DNA of 64,000 nucleotides from an uncultured Muribaculaceae bacterium (GTDB lineage: Bacteria; Bacteroidota; Bacteroidia; Bacteroidales; Muribaculaceae), in contig CAKUQQ010000004.1 of NCBI GenBank assembly GCA_934675575.1, positions 62,001 to 126,000 on the forward strand. Direction: 5' to 3'. Shown here in pieces: positions 26,878 through 34,640 of this stretch (its first letter is position 1; the number at the start of each line of letters is the position of its first letter). The position numbers and the translations under genes were made by a program. The notes under the pieces were generated by a model that ran no database searches, was not told the DNA's origin, and saw only the letters and a program-made list of their open reading frames with translations.

Positions 26878-27210
26878 TTATTTCTTGAAAACCAAGTTCA
26901 TCACCCAGCTCACCACGCCAAGCACCACACTATAGAGCATGGCAGACCAGAAACCGTCGATGTGAAAAGCAGGCACAATCCATGCGCACAGCAAAATCAT
27001 CAAGCCGTTAATCACAAACGAGAACAGCCCTATGGTGAGTATGGTCACAGGCAAGGCGAGCAACTTCACTATTGGCTTCACAAAGGTGTTGATAAAGCCC
27101 AAAACCAAGGCTATCACCACAGCCCACCACCATGGAGTGATTGACACTCCAGGCAGTATATATGCCGTTATTCCCACGGCCAATGCAGATATAATCAGTG
27201 TTGAAAACAT
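26878..27210 (-). CDS. Phage-holin-family (YvlD-like) small membrane protein
   Basis: A 110-residue protein with four hydrophobic segments. The pattern AVGITAYILPGVSITPWWWAVV, then ALVLGFINTFVKPIVKLLALPVTILTIGLFSFVINGLMI, matches the DUF360/phage-holin 4 superfamily (YvlD). Despite the family name these are chromosomal membrane proteins and nothing here indicates a prophage. Function unknown. Divergent from the YitT gene. Confidence 0.88.
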   Translation of the reverse strand: MFSTLIISALAVGITAYILPGVSITPWWWAVVIALVLGFINTFVKPIVKLLALPVTILTIGLFSFVINGLMILLCAWIVPAFHIDGFWSAMLYSVVLGVVSWVMNLVFKK

Positions 27211-27334
27211 ATTTATAACATTAAATTCCTGTCATTAGACTAAAAAATCTCCGCTTAGTTTAAAAAATTTGTTGCGCCCACCGACATTTATCGCCATATT
27301 TATGTAAATTCGCACAAGAAAAATTCAACGCACA

Positions 27335-28291
27335 ATGAACCACAGTTCTCGCTATTTGCTCAAACAGGCAAGAGACTATTTCATGATAGTTTTGGGTCTC
27401 AGCGTCTTTTCTTTCGGATTCACAGCTTTCGTTTTGCCGCAAAAAGTGGTGACTGGTGGCATTGTTGGCGTTGCCTCGCTGCTCTACTATGCCTTTGGGT
27501 GGAACGTGGCGGTGTCAAACCTTGTCATCAACGCCTTGCTGCTGCTCATAGCATTTAAGAGCGTGGGCAAGCAATTTGCCATGCGCACCGTGTTTGGCGC
27601 CACGGCGGTGAGTTTGCTCATAGGCATTATGCAGCCCCTGTTTCCACACACGCTCGTTGACCAGCAGCCGTTTATGAACATGGTGATTGGCGCAGTGCTG
27701 TGCGGTGTGGGCATCGGCACCACCTATGCCCACGGCGGAAGTTCTGCCGGATCCGACACCATTGCGGCCGTTGTCACAAAATACAGCAACGTGTCATTTG
27801 GCCGCATCATGGTCTATTGCGACCTCACCATAGTGTCGTGCTCCTACATAGTGTTTCACAGCATCGACAAAATCGTGTATGGCATCATATTTCTCATCAC
27901 CTACTCGTTTATTGCCGACCGCGTAATCAACAGCAGCCGCCAAGCTGTGCAATTCCTCATTTTCTCGGAGAAATGGGAAGATATAGCCAATGCCATAAAC
28001 AACGTGGCCAAGCGTGGCTGCACCCTACTGCACGGCACCGGCTGGTACACCAAGCACGACGTGAAGATGCTACTTGTCTTGTGCCGCCAGTTTGAGAGCG
28101 ACCGCATTTTCCAAATCATCAAGTCAATTGACAAGTCTGCACTCATATCGCAAACATACGTGCGTGGCATATACGGACTCGGTTTCGACGAGCTTAAAGT
28201 CAACTTGCATAAGTTCAAGCCCGAAATCCCAGATGAAACCACGCCCATAAACAAAGCTGGCGACGAGCCACAGCCACAAAACAGGCAATAA
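27335..28291 (+). CDS. YitT-family membrane protein (DUF161/DUF2179)
   Basis: A 318-residue protein. The N-terminal two thirds have five to six membrane segments with FVLPQKVVTGGIVGVASLLYY and GIGTTYAHGGSSAGSDTIAAVV, typical of YitT. A cytoplasmic DUF2179 domain follows (about residues 225-290, with HGTGWYTKHDVKMLLVLCRQFE). The function of YitT proteins is unknown. The C-terminal tail (DEPQPQNRQ) is encoded in part by a 16-bp sequence repeated just after the stop codon. Confidence 0.9.
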   Translation: MNHSSRYLLKQARDYFMIVLGLSVFSFGFTAFVLPQKVVTGGIVGVASLLYYAFGWNVAVSNLVINALLLLIAFKSVGKQFAMRTVFGATAVSLLIGIMQPLFPHTLVDQQPFMNMVIGAVLCGVGIGTTYAHGGSSAGSDTIAAVVTKYSNVSFGRIMVYCDLTIVSCSYIVFHSIDKIVYGIIFLITYSFIADRVINSSRQAVQFLIFSEKWEDIANAINNVAKRGCTLLHGTGWYTKHDVKMLLVLCRQFESDRIFQIIKSIDKSALISQTYVRGIYGLGFDELKVNLHKFKPEIPDETTPINKAGDEPQPQNRQ

Positions 28292-28366
28292 GCCACAGCC
28301 ACAAAAGTCAAATGCACTCTCCAGCGCAACCCACCCATTCAAACAAAAAAACTGTACAGAAACAAA

Positions 28367-29101
28367 ATGAAGCGATTATATCTGTTGTTACTACTGCTCC
28401 CTTTGCTGACCATTACCGCTGCTTGCGGCGATGACAATCCGCTCGACAATCCGCCCGACATGGCCACACAAAACATGATGATTGAGAGCCGCGACAAGAC
28501 ACTGCTCGGACAAACCGACATCTACATCACCGACAATCTCAATTTCAAATCGACAGACTACTATTTTGCCGACATGGGGCAAGTGCTCGACCTCGGCCAC
28601 ATAGAGGAGCAGGAAAGCGACCTCACCACCATAACCGGCGAAGTCGCCATAAGCGAATACGAGGGATACATGGCCATCAAGCGGAGCAACCTGCACCGTT
28701 TTCCGTCAAACAAGCTCGGCATATTCATTGGCAGCAGCTACTATCGCATCTGGATTGACTCCTGGCTCAAAGACAACAAGCAGAAGGTAGGTGCGTTGGT
28801 CAACTACGCCCTATATCTGCCCAAGAAGTTTGAGTTGCCCACCCCATTTGGCATGGCAGGCTTAATCAATGCCAGCCAAGGCGAGCGCACACTCACCGTA
28901 GATGTTCCGCAAAAAGACTGCGAGTTTGACCTCTGCCCCGAAGCAAGCCGTTTCGCCACCATAAGCGTCACCACTAACCAAAAGCGGCTGTCACAAGCCA
29001 CCATCACCCTAAGCCAGGCCATAGAGCCAGTGCCAGGCCGCTACGAGTTATACATTCGTTTCCACAACTCCTACACCACCCTCTACTTCGAAGTCAAGTA
29101 A
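28367..29101 (+). CDS. Lipoprotein of unknown function
   Basis: A 244-residue protein with a clear lipoprotein signal (hydrophobic segment, then TAACGDD with Cys20) and an acidic stretch after the Cys that favours surface display in Bacteroidetes. The rest appears beta-rich without a motif I can name. Segments such as GIFIGSSYYRIWIDSW and the C-terminal GRYELYIRFHNSYTTLYFEVK suggest beta-sandwich folds. It lies between YitT and the repeat region, and its GC and codon use match the chromosome, unlike the AT-rich genes that follow. Confidence 0.75.
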   Translation: MKRLYLLLLLLPLLTITAACGDDNPLDNPPDMATQNMMIESRDKTLLGQTDIYITDNLNFKSTDYYFADMGQVLDLGHIEEQESDLTTITGEVAISEYEGYMAIKRSNLHRFPSNKLGIFIGSSYYRIWIDSWLKDNKQKVGALVNYALYLPKKFELPTPFGMAGLINASQGERTLTVDVPQKDCEFDLCPEASRFATISVTTNQKRLSQATITLSQAIEPVPGRYELYIRFHNSYTTLYFEVK

Positions 29102-29700
29102 CCCTCTATCACGGCAACGACAACAACTATCTATAGATAGTGATGCACACCCCAAGAACTGTGTGCCAGAGGCACACGTCTGCTGATAATCATACAAAGG
29201 AACAACACACTGCCCATGTAGTAGCGTAACGCAACCACGATGTGGATGTGCCGAGGGTACACGTTTGCAGATAACCCTCGACAGAGGAGCGACAGCGACG
29301 GTCGGGGGACACGCCACCCCACAAGAAAAGGCGTGCCAGAGGTACGCGTATAGGGAGTGAATTGCACTTTTCCGGGTATCATAGCTGACGTCACACGCGT
29401 ACCTTCGGCACGCATCATTCACACCGCCATACAATCCCACGACCGTCGCTGCGCTCCTCTGTCGTGGGTTAAACACATACATGTGCCTCCAGCACACCGC
29501 CTCACCCAACAACACCTCTCCCCACACCTAAGCCAGCCGCCCATACCACAGTCACGCCCAAACAACCAGCCATCATGCCACACTAAACACGCACAAACGA
29601 CTCCCACACAACAAAGGAGTAACAGTCATGAGACAATGCAGCGTAACCACGATGCGTGTGTATGCCTAAGCCACAATATACTTGTATGTTAAATTAGATA
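29102..29700. repeat. Intergenic block of nested inverted and direct repeats
   Basis: A non-coding block of about 600 bp. It starts with a perfect 14-bp palindrome (29127-29140). A unit beginning TGTGCCAGAGGCACACG occurs at 29161-29242 and in diverged form directly behind it at 29247-29310. A similar stem is at 29331-29350 (GCGTGCCAGAGGTACGCG). Reverse-orientation copies lie at 29395-29413 and 29480-29498. The 33-bp arm at 29275-29307 reappears inverted at 29436-29468 with about three differences. A degenerate copy of the unit's end lies at 29610-29690. The pattern resembles REP/BIME or a small non-autonomous element. The remaining sequence, 29499-29609, is C/A-rich without recognisable features. 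Confidence 0.75.
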
Positions 29701-29716
29701 TTTTTAACTCATTTTG

Positions 29717-29750
29717 TTTGGATTTTAGGGGGAGGTAATGCGTATATTTG
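29717..29750 (+). promoter_or_regulatory. Probable promoter of the AT-rich islet
   Basis: TTTG at 29717-29720 and TATATTTG at 29743-29750, 22 bp apart, about 120 bp before the start codon at 29871. Confidence 0.5.
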
Positions 29751-29870
29751 GACGCTTAATCAAAACTGGAATAATAAGGAAAACTAAGAGTATCTAAGGA
29801 AATAGAATACCAAAAACGAAACAAATGGTGTTTATCAACATATTAACAACTCAAAAAAAACTAAATTAAA

Positions 29871-30625
29871 ATGAAAAAAAAGATTGTCGCATTATTACAG
29901 CATTGTCAATAACTGGATTTTTTTATGCTTGTGGAGATGAAAATGAAATGATGGAAGCTGATGGTATTGAATATTTAGCTCTTAGTCCAAGAGCAGATCT
30001 ATCGAAGATCGGTTTATTTAACAAACAGGATCTTGCTATTATGGAGAAGGCCTTTGTAAGGCTGGGATTGGATAGAATGTCTCCAGAAGAAGCTTTCGCT
30101 GTTTCGAAAAATCCGAATATGTCACAAGAGATATATGATTTCTATTATAATCTTTACTTTAGAAATAATGGGATCAGAAGCAACAGAGTAAGGGTAAAAA
30201 CAAAAGGTGAAGGAAAAGATGAATCGAAAACACTAATGTATGCAATACAAGATATTCTTGACTCATTTGGTGTAAAAATAACTGAAGGGGAAATAACAAG
30301 TTGGGCTACCAAAAAAGGATATTATTATCCAGGACAAGGAGTGCCACAAGAGCATATGAAAGCTGTGCTTGAGAATTATTTCTACTATGTTATGGATATG
30401 CCAGGAAATTTAATGGGTGGAGCACAGTTGAAACAAGATGGAATCTCATATATAGCTGTTGTTAAAAAGCCAGGTGAGAGTTTCGAACGTATATATAATA
30501 TTGAAAATGTTATTGGAAACGGTTCAAACACAGTTTACATATGTAAAAACCCATTAGATAATCGAGAAAATGATCTTACTACAAATGAGGTTGTTTCCGT
30601 TTATGGTGTTGCCAGTGCGAGATAA
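29871..30625 (+). pseudogene. Lipoprotein of unknown function with a frameshift in the signal peptide
   Basis: The ATG at 29871 opens MKKKIVALL and then runs into a stop after QHCQ. The long frame (stop at 30623-30625) has no ATG upstream, only a TTG at 29903. Adding one A at 29897 joins the two into a normal lipoprotein signal (KIVALLTALSITGFFYACGD, Cys21) and a 251-residue protein. So the gene has a one-base deletion, a sequencing error, or uses an unlikely TTG start. An eight-A run at 29874-29881 could in principle also shift the frame. The body is AT-rich and has no recognised domain; the second half (MYAIQDILDSFGVKITEG, then GVPQEHMKAVLENYF) weakly recalls C39-like peptidases but lacks the Cys. 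Probably horizontally acquired. Confidence 0.6.
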
Positions 30626-30654
30626 AGATTAAATGACATTTAAAATAACAAGTT

Positions 30655-31461
30655 ATGAAAATCAAATTATTCTTGTTGGGCTTGGGACTTGCCTTAAGTG
30701 CCTTGGGCTGCTATGCAAGCGATATACCCGATTTTTATTTTTATGACTGCGAAAGCAAGTTCTCAAATCTCACTGGCTATTGTCAAGAGTCGCTGGACGT
30801 GACGATAAAATTGCCCAAAGGGTTTAAAGATATGGCTCTGATGGGACACTATATGCAAAAGTCAAAGGCTGGAACCATAGGCGGCGGTTCGTCATTTAGA
30901 GCTATTGCAAAGTCAGCAGACGGAGAGTGCATTTTGCTGATACCAGATGAAAAGTTGGAGGCAAAGAGTTTTTCTCTACACGAAAACGATGATTGCCATA
31001 ACCAAATCGTGCATGATGTGTGTTGGGCGGCAAATGGTGTTATTTGTGACCAGAGTTATCTTTTAGGCAAACAGTCACAATCCGATATGCAAAAGTATGT
31101 GACAGAGGTTGATGCTGCGCCACTTAATGCCGACAAGGCATATTTGGCGACATTACCGCTCAATAATGACACGCTTATGGGTAAGCAATTCGTAGGCGAA
31201 ACGGTGGTGTATATGCAGAAAAGCCAACGCATACCAGTTAAGGTTACGCTGCTTTTTACGGCCAATGGGTTGAATGATAAAGATAAACACATTGGTGCCG
31301 TGCTCAAGAGCATTGCTTATGGCAATAAAACGGATTGGAAATACGATAAAGCTCTTGACAAAAAGGCTGCTGAGAAATATTTTGCATCGTTCTATAAGTT
31401 GGCGAGAAGCAAAGATGCCAGAACTAAAGACGGAACAGTATTGAGAATATTGTCGTACTGA
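30655..31461 (+). CDS. Exported protein of unknown function
   Basis: A 268-residue protein with a signal sequence (LFLLGLGLALSALGCYAS; the Cys is in a poor lipobox, so cleavage type is unclear). The mature part has eight or more Cys residues (CESKF, GYCQESL, GECIL, DDCHNQIVHDVCW, GVICDQ), which would suit disulfide bonds outside the cytoplasm. I do not recognise a family. It follows the frameshifted lipoprotein by 29 bp in the same low-GC islet and is closed by a strong terminator, so the two may form a unit. Confidence 0.7.
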   Translation: MKIKLFLLGLGLALSALGCYASDIPDFYFYDCESKFSNLTGYCQESLDVTIKLPKGFKDMALMGHYMQKSKAGTIGGGSSFRAIAKSADGECILLIPDEKLEAKSFSLHENDDCHNQIVHDVCWAANGVICDQSYLLGKQSQSDMQKYVTEVDAAPLNADKAYLATLPLNNDTLMGKQFVGETVVYMQKSQRIPVKVTLLFTANGLNDKDKHIGAVLKSIAYGNKTDWKYDKALDKKAAEKYFASFYKLARSKDARTKDGTVLRILSY

Positions 31462-31494
31462 CATATAAAACAGACCACAACTAACAAAAGCAAA

Positions 31495-31530
31495 CGGAGT
31501 TGCCTCTAACGACGCAACTCCGCTTTTTTC
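31495..31530 (+). terminator. Terminator of the AT-rich islet
   Basis: A perfect 9-bp stem (CGGAGTTGC at 31495-31503 with GCAACTCCG at 31514-31522) followed by a run of six T. Confidence 0.9.
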
Positions 31531-31563
31531 CCAAATAAAAAATGTTTGTGTAATTTCTTATTT

Positions 31564-31731
31564 TCAGCCTGCAGTGATTGCCTCATTTGGGCAAGCCTCA
31601 GCACAAGTGCCGCAATCTACACATACATCTGGGTCAATCGAATAGATATCACCTTCAGAGATTGCACCTGTGGGGCAAACAGACTCGCATGTTCCACATG
31701 CTACACAATTATCACCAATTACGTATGCCAT
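31564..31731 (-). CDS. Short 2[4Fe-4S] ferredoxin
   Basis: A 55-residue protein read on the minus strand (ATG at 31731, TGA at 31566-31564). It begins MAYVIGDNCVACGTCESVCP and ends CAEACPNEAITAG. Two complete CxxCxxCxxxCP motifs (Cys9, 12, 15, 19 and Cys37, 40, 43, 47) bind two [4Fe-4S] clusters. This is the clostridial-type ferredoxin used for low-potential electron transfer, for example with pyruvate:ferredoxin oxidoreductase or hydrogenase in anaerobes. A -7 box at 31772-31780 drives it. It is single-gene and convergent with the islet terminator. Confidence 0.97.
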   Translation of the reverse strand: MAYVIGDNCVACGTCESVCPTGAISEGDIYSIDPDVCVDCGTCAEACPNEAITAG

Positions 31732-31771
31732 TTTAATAGAATTAATTAAGTTATTGTGATTAGTTAACGTA

Positions 31772-31780
31772 GCAAAATTA
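31772..31780 (-). promoter_or_regulatory. -7 promoter box of the ferredoxin gene
   Basis: TAATTTTGC on the minus strand, 40 bp before the start codon; no clear -33 element was found. Confidence 0.6.
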
Positions 31781-31848
31781 GGTATTTTATTTGAATTAGC
31801 ACTACTTTTATCGCAATATTTTATACCACAAAATCACGTCCAAGGCTC

Positions 31849-32478
31849 TCATTCGCTCTGAAACTTCAAGGCGTTGCGCGCCGCGCTCTCTATGCGGCGG
31901 TTTCTCCAACACCGCCGGCAAAGTGCCACATATTTGTCGTCGCCACCTATCTCCACCTGGTTACCGTCAGTCACTATGTTGCCACTGGCATCAATTCTGG
32001 CATTTATTATGGTCTTTCGGCCGCATGTGCAAGTTGACTTTATCTCGTCTATGCTGTCGGCAAGCTCAAACAGGCGTCTTGACCCCTCAAACGACTGCGA
32101 GCGGAAATCGGTGCGAAGCCCATAGCACACCACATTTGTGCCATAATCGTCAACCACACGTGCCAGCTGGTCAACCTGGACAGCCGAGAGAAACTGAGCC
32201 TCGTCTATCAGCACCCAGTCCTTCACCACAAGAGTGTTGTCATAGAGGTTGGTGAAATAATCATATATGTCGGTGTTGGGGTAAATCCACACACATTTGC
32301 GCTCTATGCCTATGCGCGACCTTATAACATTGTCTTTTTCCCGGTCGTCTAAAAATGGCTTCATGCACAAATACTGTATGCCACGCTCCTCAAAATTATA
32401 GGCTTGCGTGAGCAGCAATGCGGTCTTTGCCGACCCCATCGTTCCATATCTGAAATACAACTTACCCATTCCGTTCAT
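31849..32478 (-). CDS. tdk: Thymidine kinase (type II)
   Basis: A 209-residue protein that phosphorylates thymidine with ATP in the salvage pathway. The P-loop is modified as YGTMGSAKTALLL rather than GPMxSGKT; this variant is seen in other Bacteroidales-type entries annotated as thymidine kinase. WVLIDEAQFLSAVQVDQL contains the Walker B and lasso region start, and a zinc site is formed by CTCGRKT and ALCRRCWRN. An alternative start at codon 4 (MGKLYFRYG, 32469) is equally plausible. A closely related non-kinase P-loop protein cannot be fully excluded because of the changed loop. Confidence 0.85.
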   Translation of the reverse strand: MNGMGKLYFRYGTMGSAKTALLLTQAYNFEERGIQYLCMKPFLDDREKDNVIRSRIGIERKCVWIYPNTDIYDYFTNLYDNTLVVKDWVLIDEAQFLSAVQVDQLARVVDDYGTNVVCYGLRTDFRSQSFEGSRRLFELADSIDEIKSTCTCGRKTIINARIDASGNIVTDGNQVEIGGDDKYVALCRRCWRNRRIESAARNALKFQSE

Positions 32479-32644
32479 CAGTTTTCTTTTTCTAAGCGAG
32501 TTTTTTCACCCAAGGCTTCAATGCCGCTCTTGGGCGAAGCAAAGTTATACAATAATTGCACAAAGCCACCAAAAACCCATGCCAAGTTATTAACAACCAA
32601 CCGCAGTGTCGCCGCACCACCGCCACCACGCAGCGGCGGCGACA

Positions 32645-32692
32645 GCAAAAAAAATCCGCGGCTCACCCACTCGGAGTGAAAGCCACGGATTT
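32645..32692 (-). terminator. Terminator after the zinc-ribbon gene (minus strand)
   Basis: A 12-bp stem (32652-32663 with 32681-32692, one mismatch) with an A-run on the left of the plus strand that gives the U-tail for minus-strand transcription. Confidence 0.8.
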
Positions 32693-32739
32693 GTGCTATT
32701 AGTCAAAGAGAAAAAAGCGTGCAGCTCTTTTTTCTTATT

Positions 32740-33519
32740 TTAGTTCTTGTTTTGTGCGTCCTCATCAGTCACACCTGCCAATTCAGGGTCAATGAGAATG
32801 CGGCCGCAATACTCGCACACTATGATTTTCTTGTGCATCTTGATTTCCATTTGGCGCTGGGCTGGAATACGGTTGAAGCAACCGCCGCAGGCGTTACGCT
32901 GCACATACACCACACCCAAGCCGTTGCGTGCGTTCTTGCGAATGCGCTTGAATGCTGAGAGCAGACGTTGGTCATCAAACTTGGCCTCAAGTTTCTTAGC
33001 CTTGTCGCGGAGTTTCTCTTCGTCCTGGCGTGTCTCCGACACGATTTCATCGAGCTCGCCTTTTTTCTCGCTCAAAATGTGCTGACGGTCCTCAAGCTGC
33101 TCTTTTGCACCCTGAATGTCGGCATTGAGCGACTCAATGCGCTGGGTTGACTCGCCTGTCACCTTCTCGGCAAGTTTAATGTTAAGCTCCTGATATGCGA
33201 TTTCTTTCGACAGATAGTCAAACTCGCGGTTGTTGCGCACGTTGTCCTGGTCTTTTTTATATTTGTCAATAAGTGCTTGAGCTTGAACAATTGTTTCACG
33301 CTGATGGCGGATATTGTCGTTCATCTCCTTAATGCTGCTGTCATAGTTGGCCACGCGTGTTTCCAGTCCGGCAATCTCGTCTTCGAGATCCTGAACCTCA
33401 AGCGGAAGCTCACCGCGCAATGTCTTTATTCGGTCAACCTCAGAGAGCAACGTCTGCAACTGATACAAAGCCTTCAGCCGCTCCTCAACAGTCAATTCTT
33501 TTTCTTGTTTTGTAGCCAT
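32740..33519 (-). CDS. Coiled-coil protein with C4-type zinc ribbon (DUF164 family)
   Basis: A 259-residue protein. Residues about 10-190 form a long heptad-rich coiled coil, and the C-terminal part has a zinc ribbon with NACGGCFNRI and IVCEYCGRILIDPEL (two CxxC pairs). This is the CdsZ/DUF164-like architecture, for which tethering roles in nucleic-acid or translation processes have been proposed, and a helical-hairpin function is likely. It begins 6 bp after the stop of the upstream Nif3 gene; the Nif3-zinc ribbon pair is common in Bacteroidetes. Confidence 0.9.
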   Translation of the reverse strand: MATKQEKELTVEERLKALYQLQTLLSEVDRIKTLRGELPLEVQDLEDEIAGLETRVANYDSSIKEMNDNIRHQRETIVQAQALIDKYKKDQDNVRNNREFDYLSKEIAYQELNIKLAEKVTGESTQRIESLNADIQGAKEQLEDRQHILSEKKGELDEIVSETRQDEEKLRDKAKKLEAKFDDQRLLSAFKRIRKNARNGLGVVYVQRNACGGCFNRIPAQRQMEIKMHKKIIVCEYCGRILIDPELAGVTDEDAQNKN

Positions 33520-33525
33520 AGCTTA

Positions 33526-34617
33526 TTACAAATAATTTATCTGATTTTTTTCTTTTTCTGCGTAATTAATTGCAAAGTTAGGATTTTTTTTCTGAATTAT
33601 GTCTAAAAAAATCTCTTTTGTGTAGTGTTCGCTTTCGTAATGACCTATATCGGCGATAATTATGCGGTCTTCGTTGCCCATGAACTCGTGATATTTCATG
33701 TCGCCGGTTAAAAACACGTCAGCGCCTTTGGCCATAGCCTTGCCTATGAGAAACGACCCGGCGCCGCCACACATGGCCACCCGGCTCACCTTGCGTGAGG
33801 TGTCGCCGCTGTAGCGCACGGCCTCCACGCCAAAAGCTCGCTTTGCTTTTTCAAGAAACGCTATGGCGTCTTGCGGCTCAATGTCGCCCACAACGCCCGC
33901 CCCGCATCGCCTCAACACATTGTCAAGCGGCAGAATGTCGTAAGCCGGCTCTTCGTATGGGTGAGTCGTCAGCATTGCGTTAACCACGGTGTCGCTGTGA
34001 GCCTTGTCGGCTATCACCTCCACGCGAGTTTCAGCCTCTACATGAGCCACGCCCACCTCTCCGGCAAACGGATTGGCATTTTCCAGGGCACGATAATGCC
34101 CCTCACCCGCCATGCGGTAACTGCAGCAGTCATAGTCGCCAAGCTTGCCGGCACCAGCCTGCCACATGGCGTTTTCCACAGCCTGCACATGGGCAGTGGG
34201 CACAAACGTCACTATCTTCACCAGCTTGCCGGCCTGGCAGTCAAGCACCTCCACATTTTGCAGTCCGAGTTTTTCAGCCATCTTGAAGTTCACGCCGCCA
34301 TAGGCATTGTCAATGTTGGTGTGGGCCGCATACAGGGTAACGTCGTTTTTGATAGCCTTGGCCACAATCCGCTCCACCACGCTCCTACCGGCAATTTTCT
34401 TCAACGGCCGGAATATCAGTGGGTGATGCGAAATCACAAGGTTCGCCCCCTTGGCAATCGCCTCGTCGAGCACAGGCTCGGTGATGTCGGTGCACAGCAG
34501 CACGCCGGTCACTTCGGCCGACAAGTCACCCACTTGCACCCCGGCATTGTCGTAGCTCTCTTGAAGCCACAGCGGAGCATAGTCCTCAATCGCCTTAGTA
34601 ATCTCGCCTATTCTCAT
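33526..34617 (-). CDS. Nif3-like dinuclear metal-centre protein (DUF34)
   Basis: A 363-residue protein, starting at MRIGEITKAIEDYAPLWLQE (34617); the longer frame from 34686 would add a basic non-homologous stretch overlapping aspS. Nif3 motifs are SYDNAGVQVGD, LVISHHPLIF, YAAHTNIDNAYGGVNF and the C-terminal GDMKYHEF and IADIGHYESE, which supply the His/Glu/Asp ligands of the metal pair. A CutA-like insert (about residues 130-230) is present, as in the longer bacterial members. Similarity to GTP cyclohydrolase I type 2 is known, but the cellular role is unsettled. Probably co-transcribed with aspS upstream (23 bp). Confidence 0.92.
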   Translation of the reverse strand: MRIGEITKAIEDYAPLWLQESYDNAGVQVGDLSAEVTGVLLCTDITEPVLDEAIAKGANLVISHHPLIFRPLKKIAGRSVVERIVAKAIKNDVTLYAAHTNIDNAYGGVNFKMAEKLGLQNVEVLDCQAGKLVKIVTFVPTAHVQAVENAMWQAGAGKLGDYDCCSYRMAGEGHYRALENANPFAGEVGVAHVEAETRVEVIADKAHSDTVVNAMLTTHPYEEPAYDILPLDNVLRRCGAGVVGDIEPQDAIAFLEKAKRAFGVEAVRYSGDTSRKVSRVAMCGGAGSFLIGKAMAKGADVFLTGDMKYHEFMGNEDRIIIADIGHYESEHYTKEIFLDIIQKKNPNFAINYAEKEKNQINYL

Positions 34618-34640
34618 AGCCTTTTTTTGCGCGTAAGTTA

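Noticed and set aside
26878..27210. Prophage remnant suggested by a holin-family protein
   Set aside because: No other phage gene is near; the family is a normal chromosomal membrane protein despite its name.
29048..29527. 159-codon minus-strand open frame over the repeat block
   Set aside because: Its sequence follows the inverted repeats and has no protein-like features.
29102..29700. CRISPR array
   Set aside because: Repeats are diverged, in both orientations and without regular spacers; no cas genes in the window.
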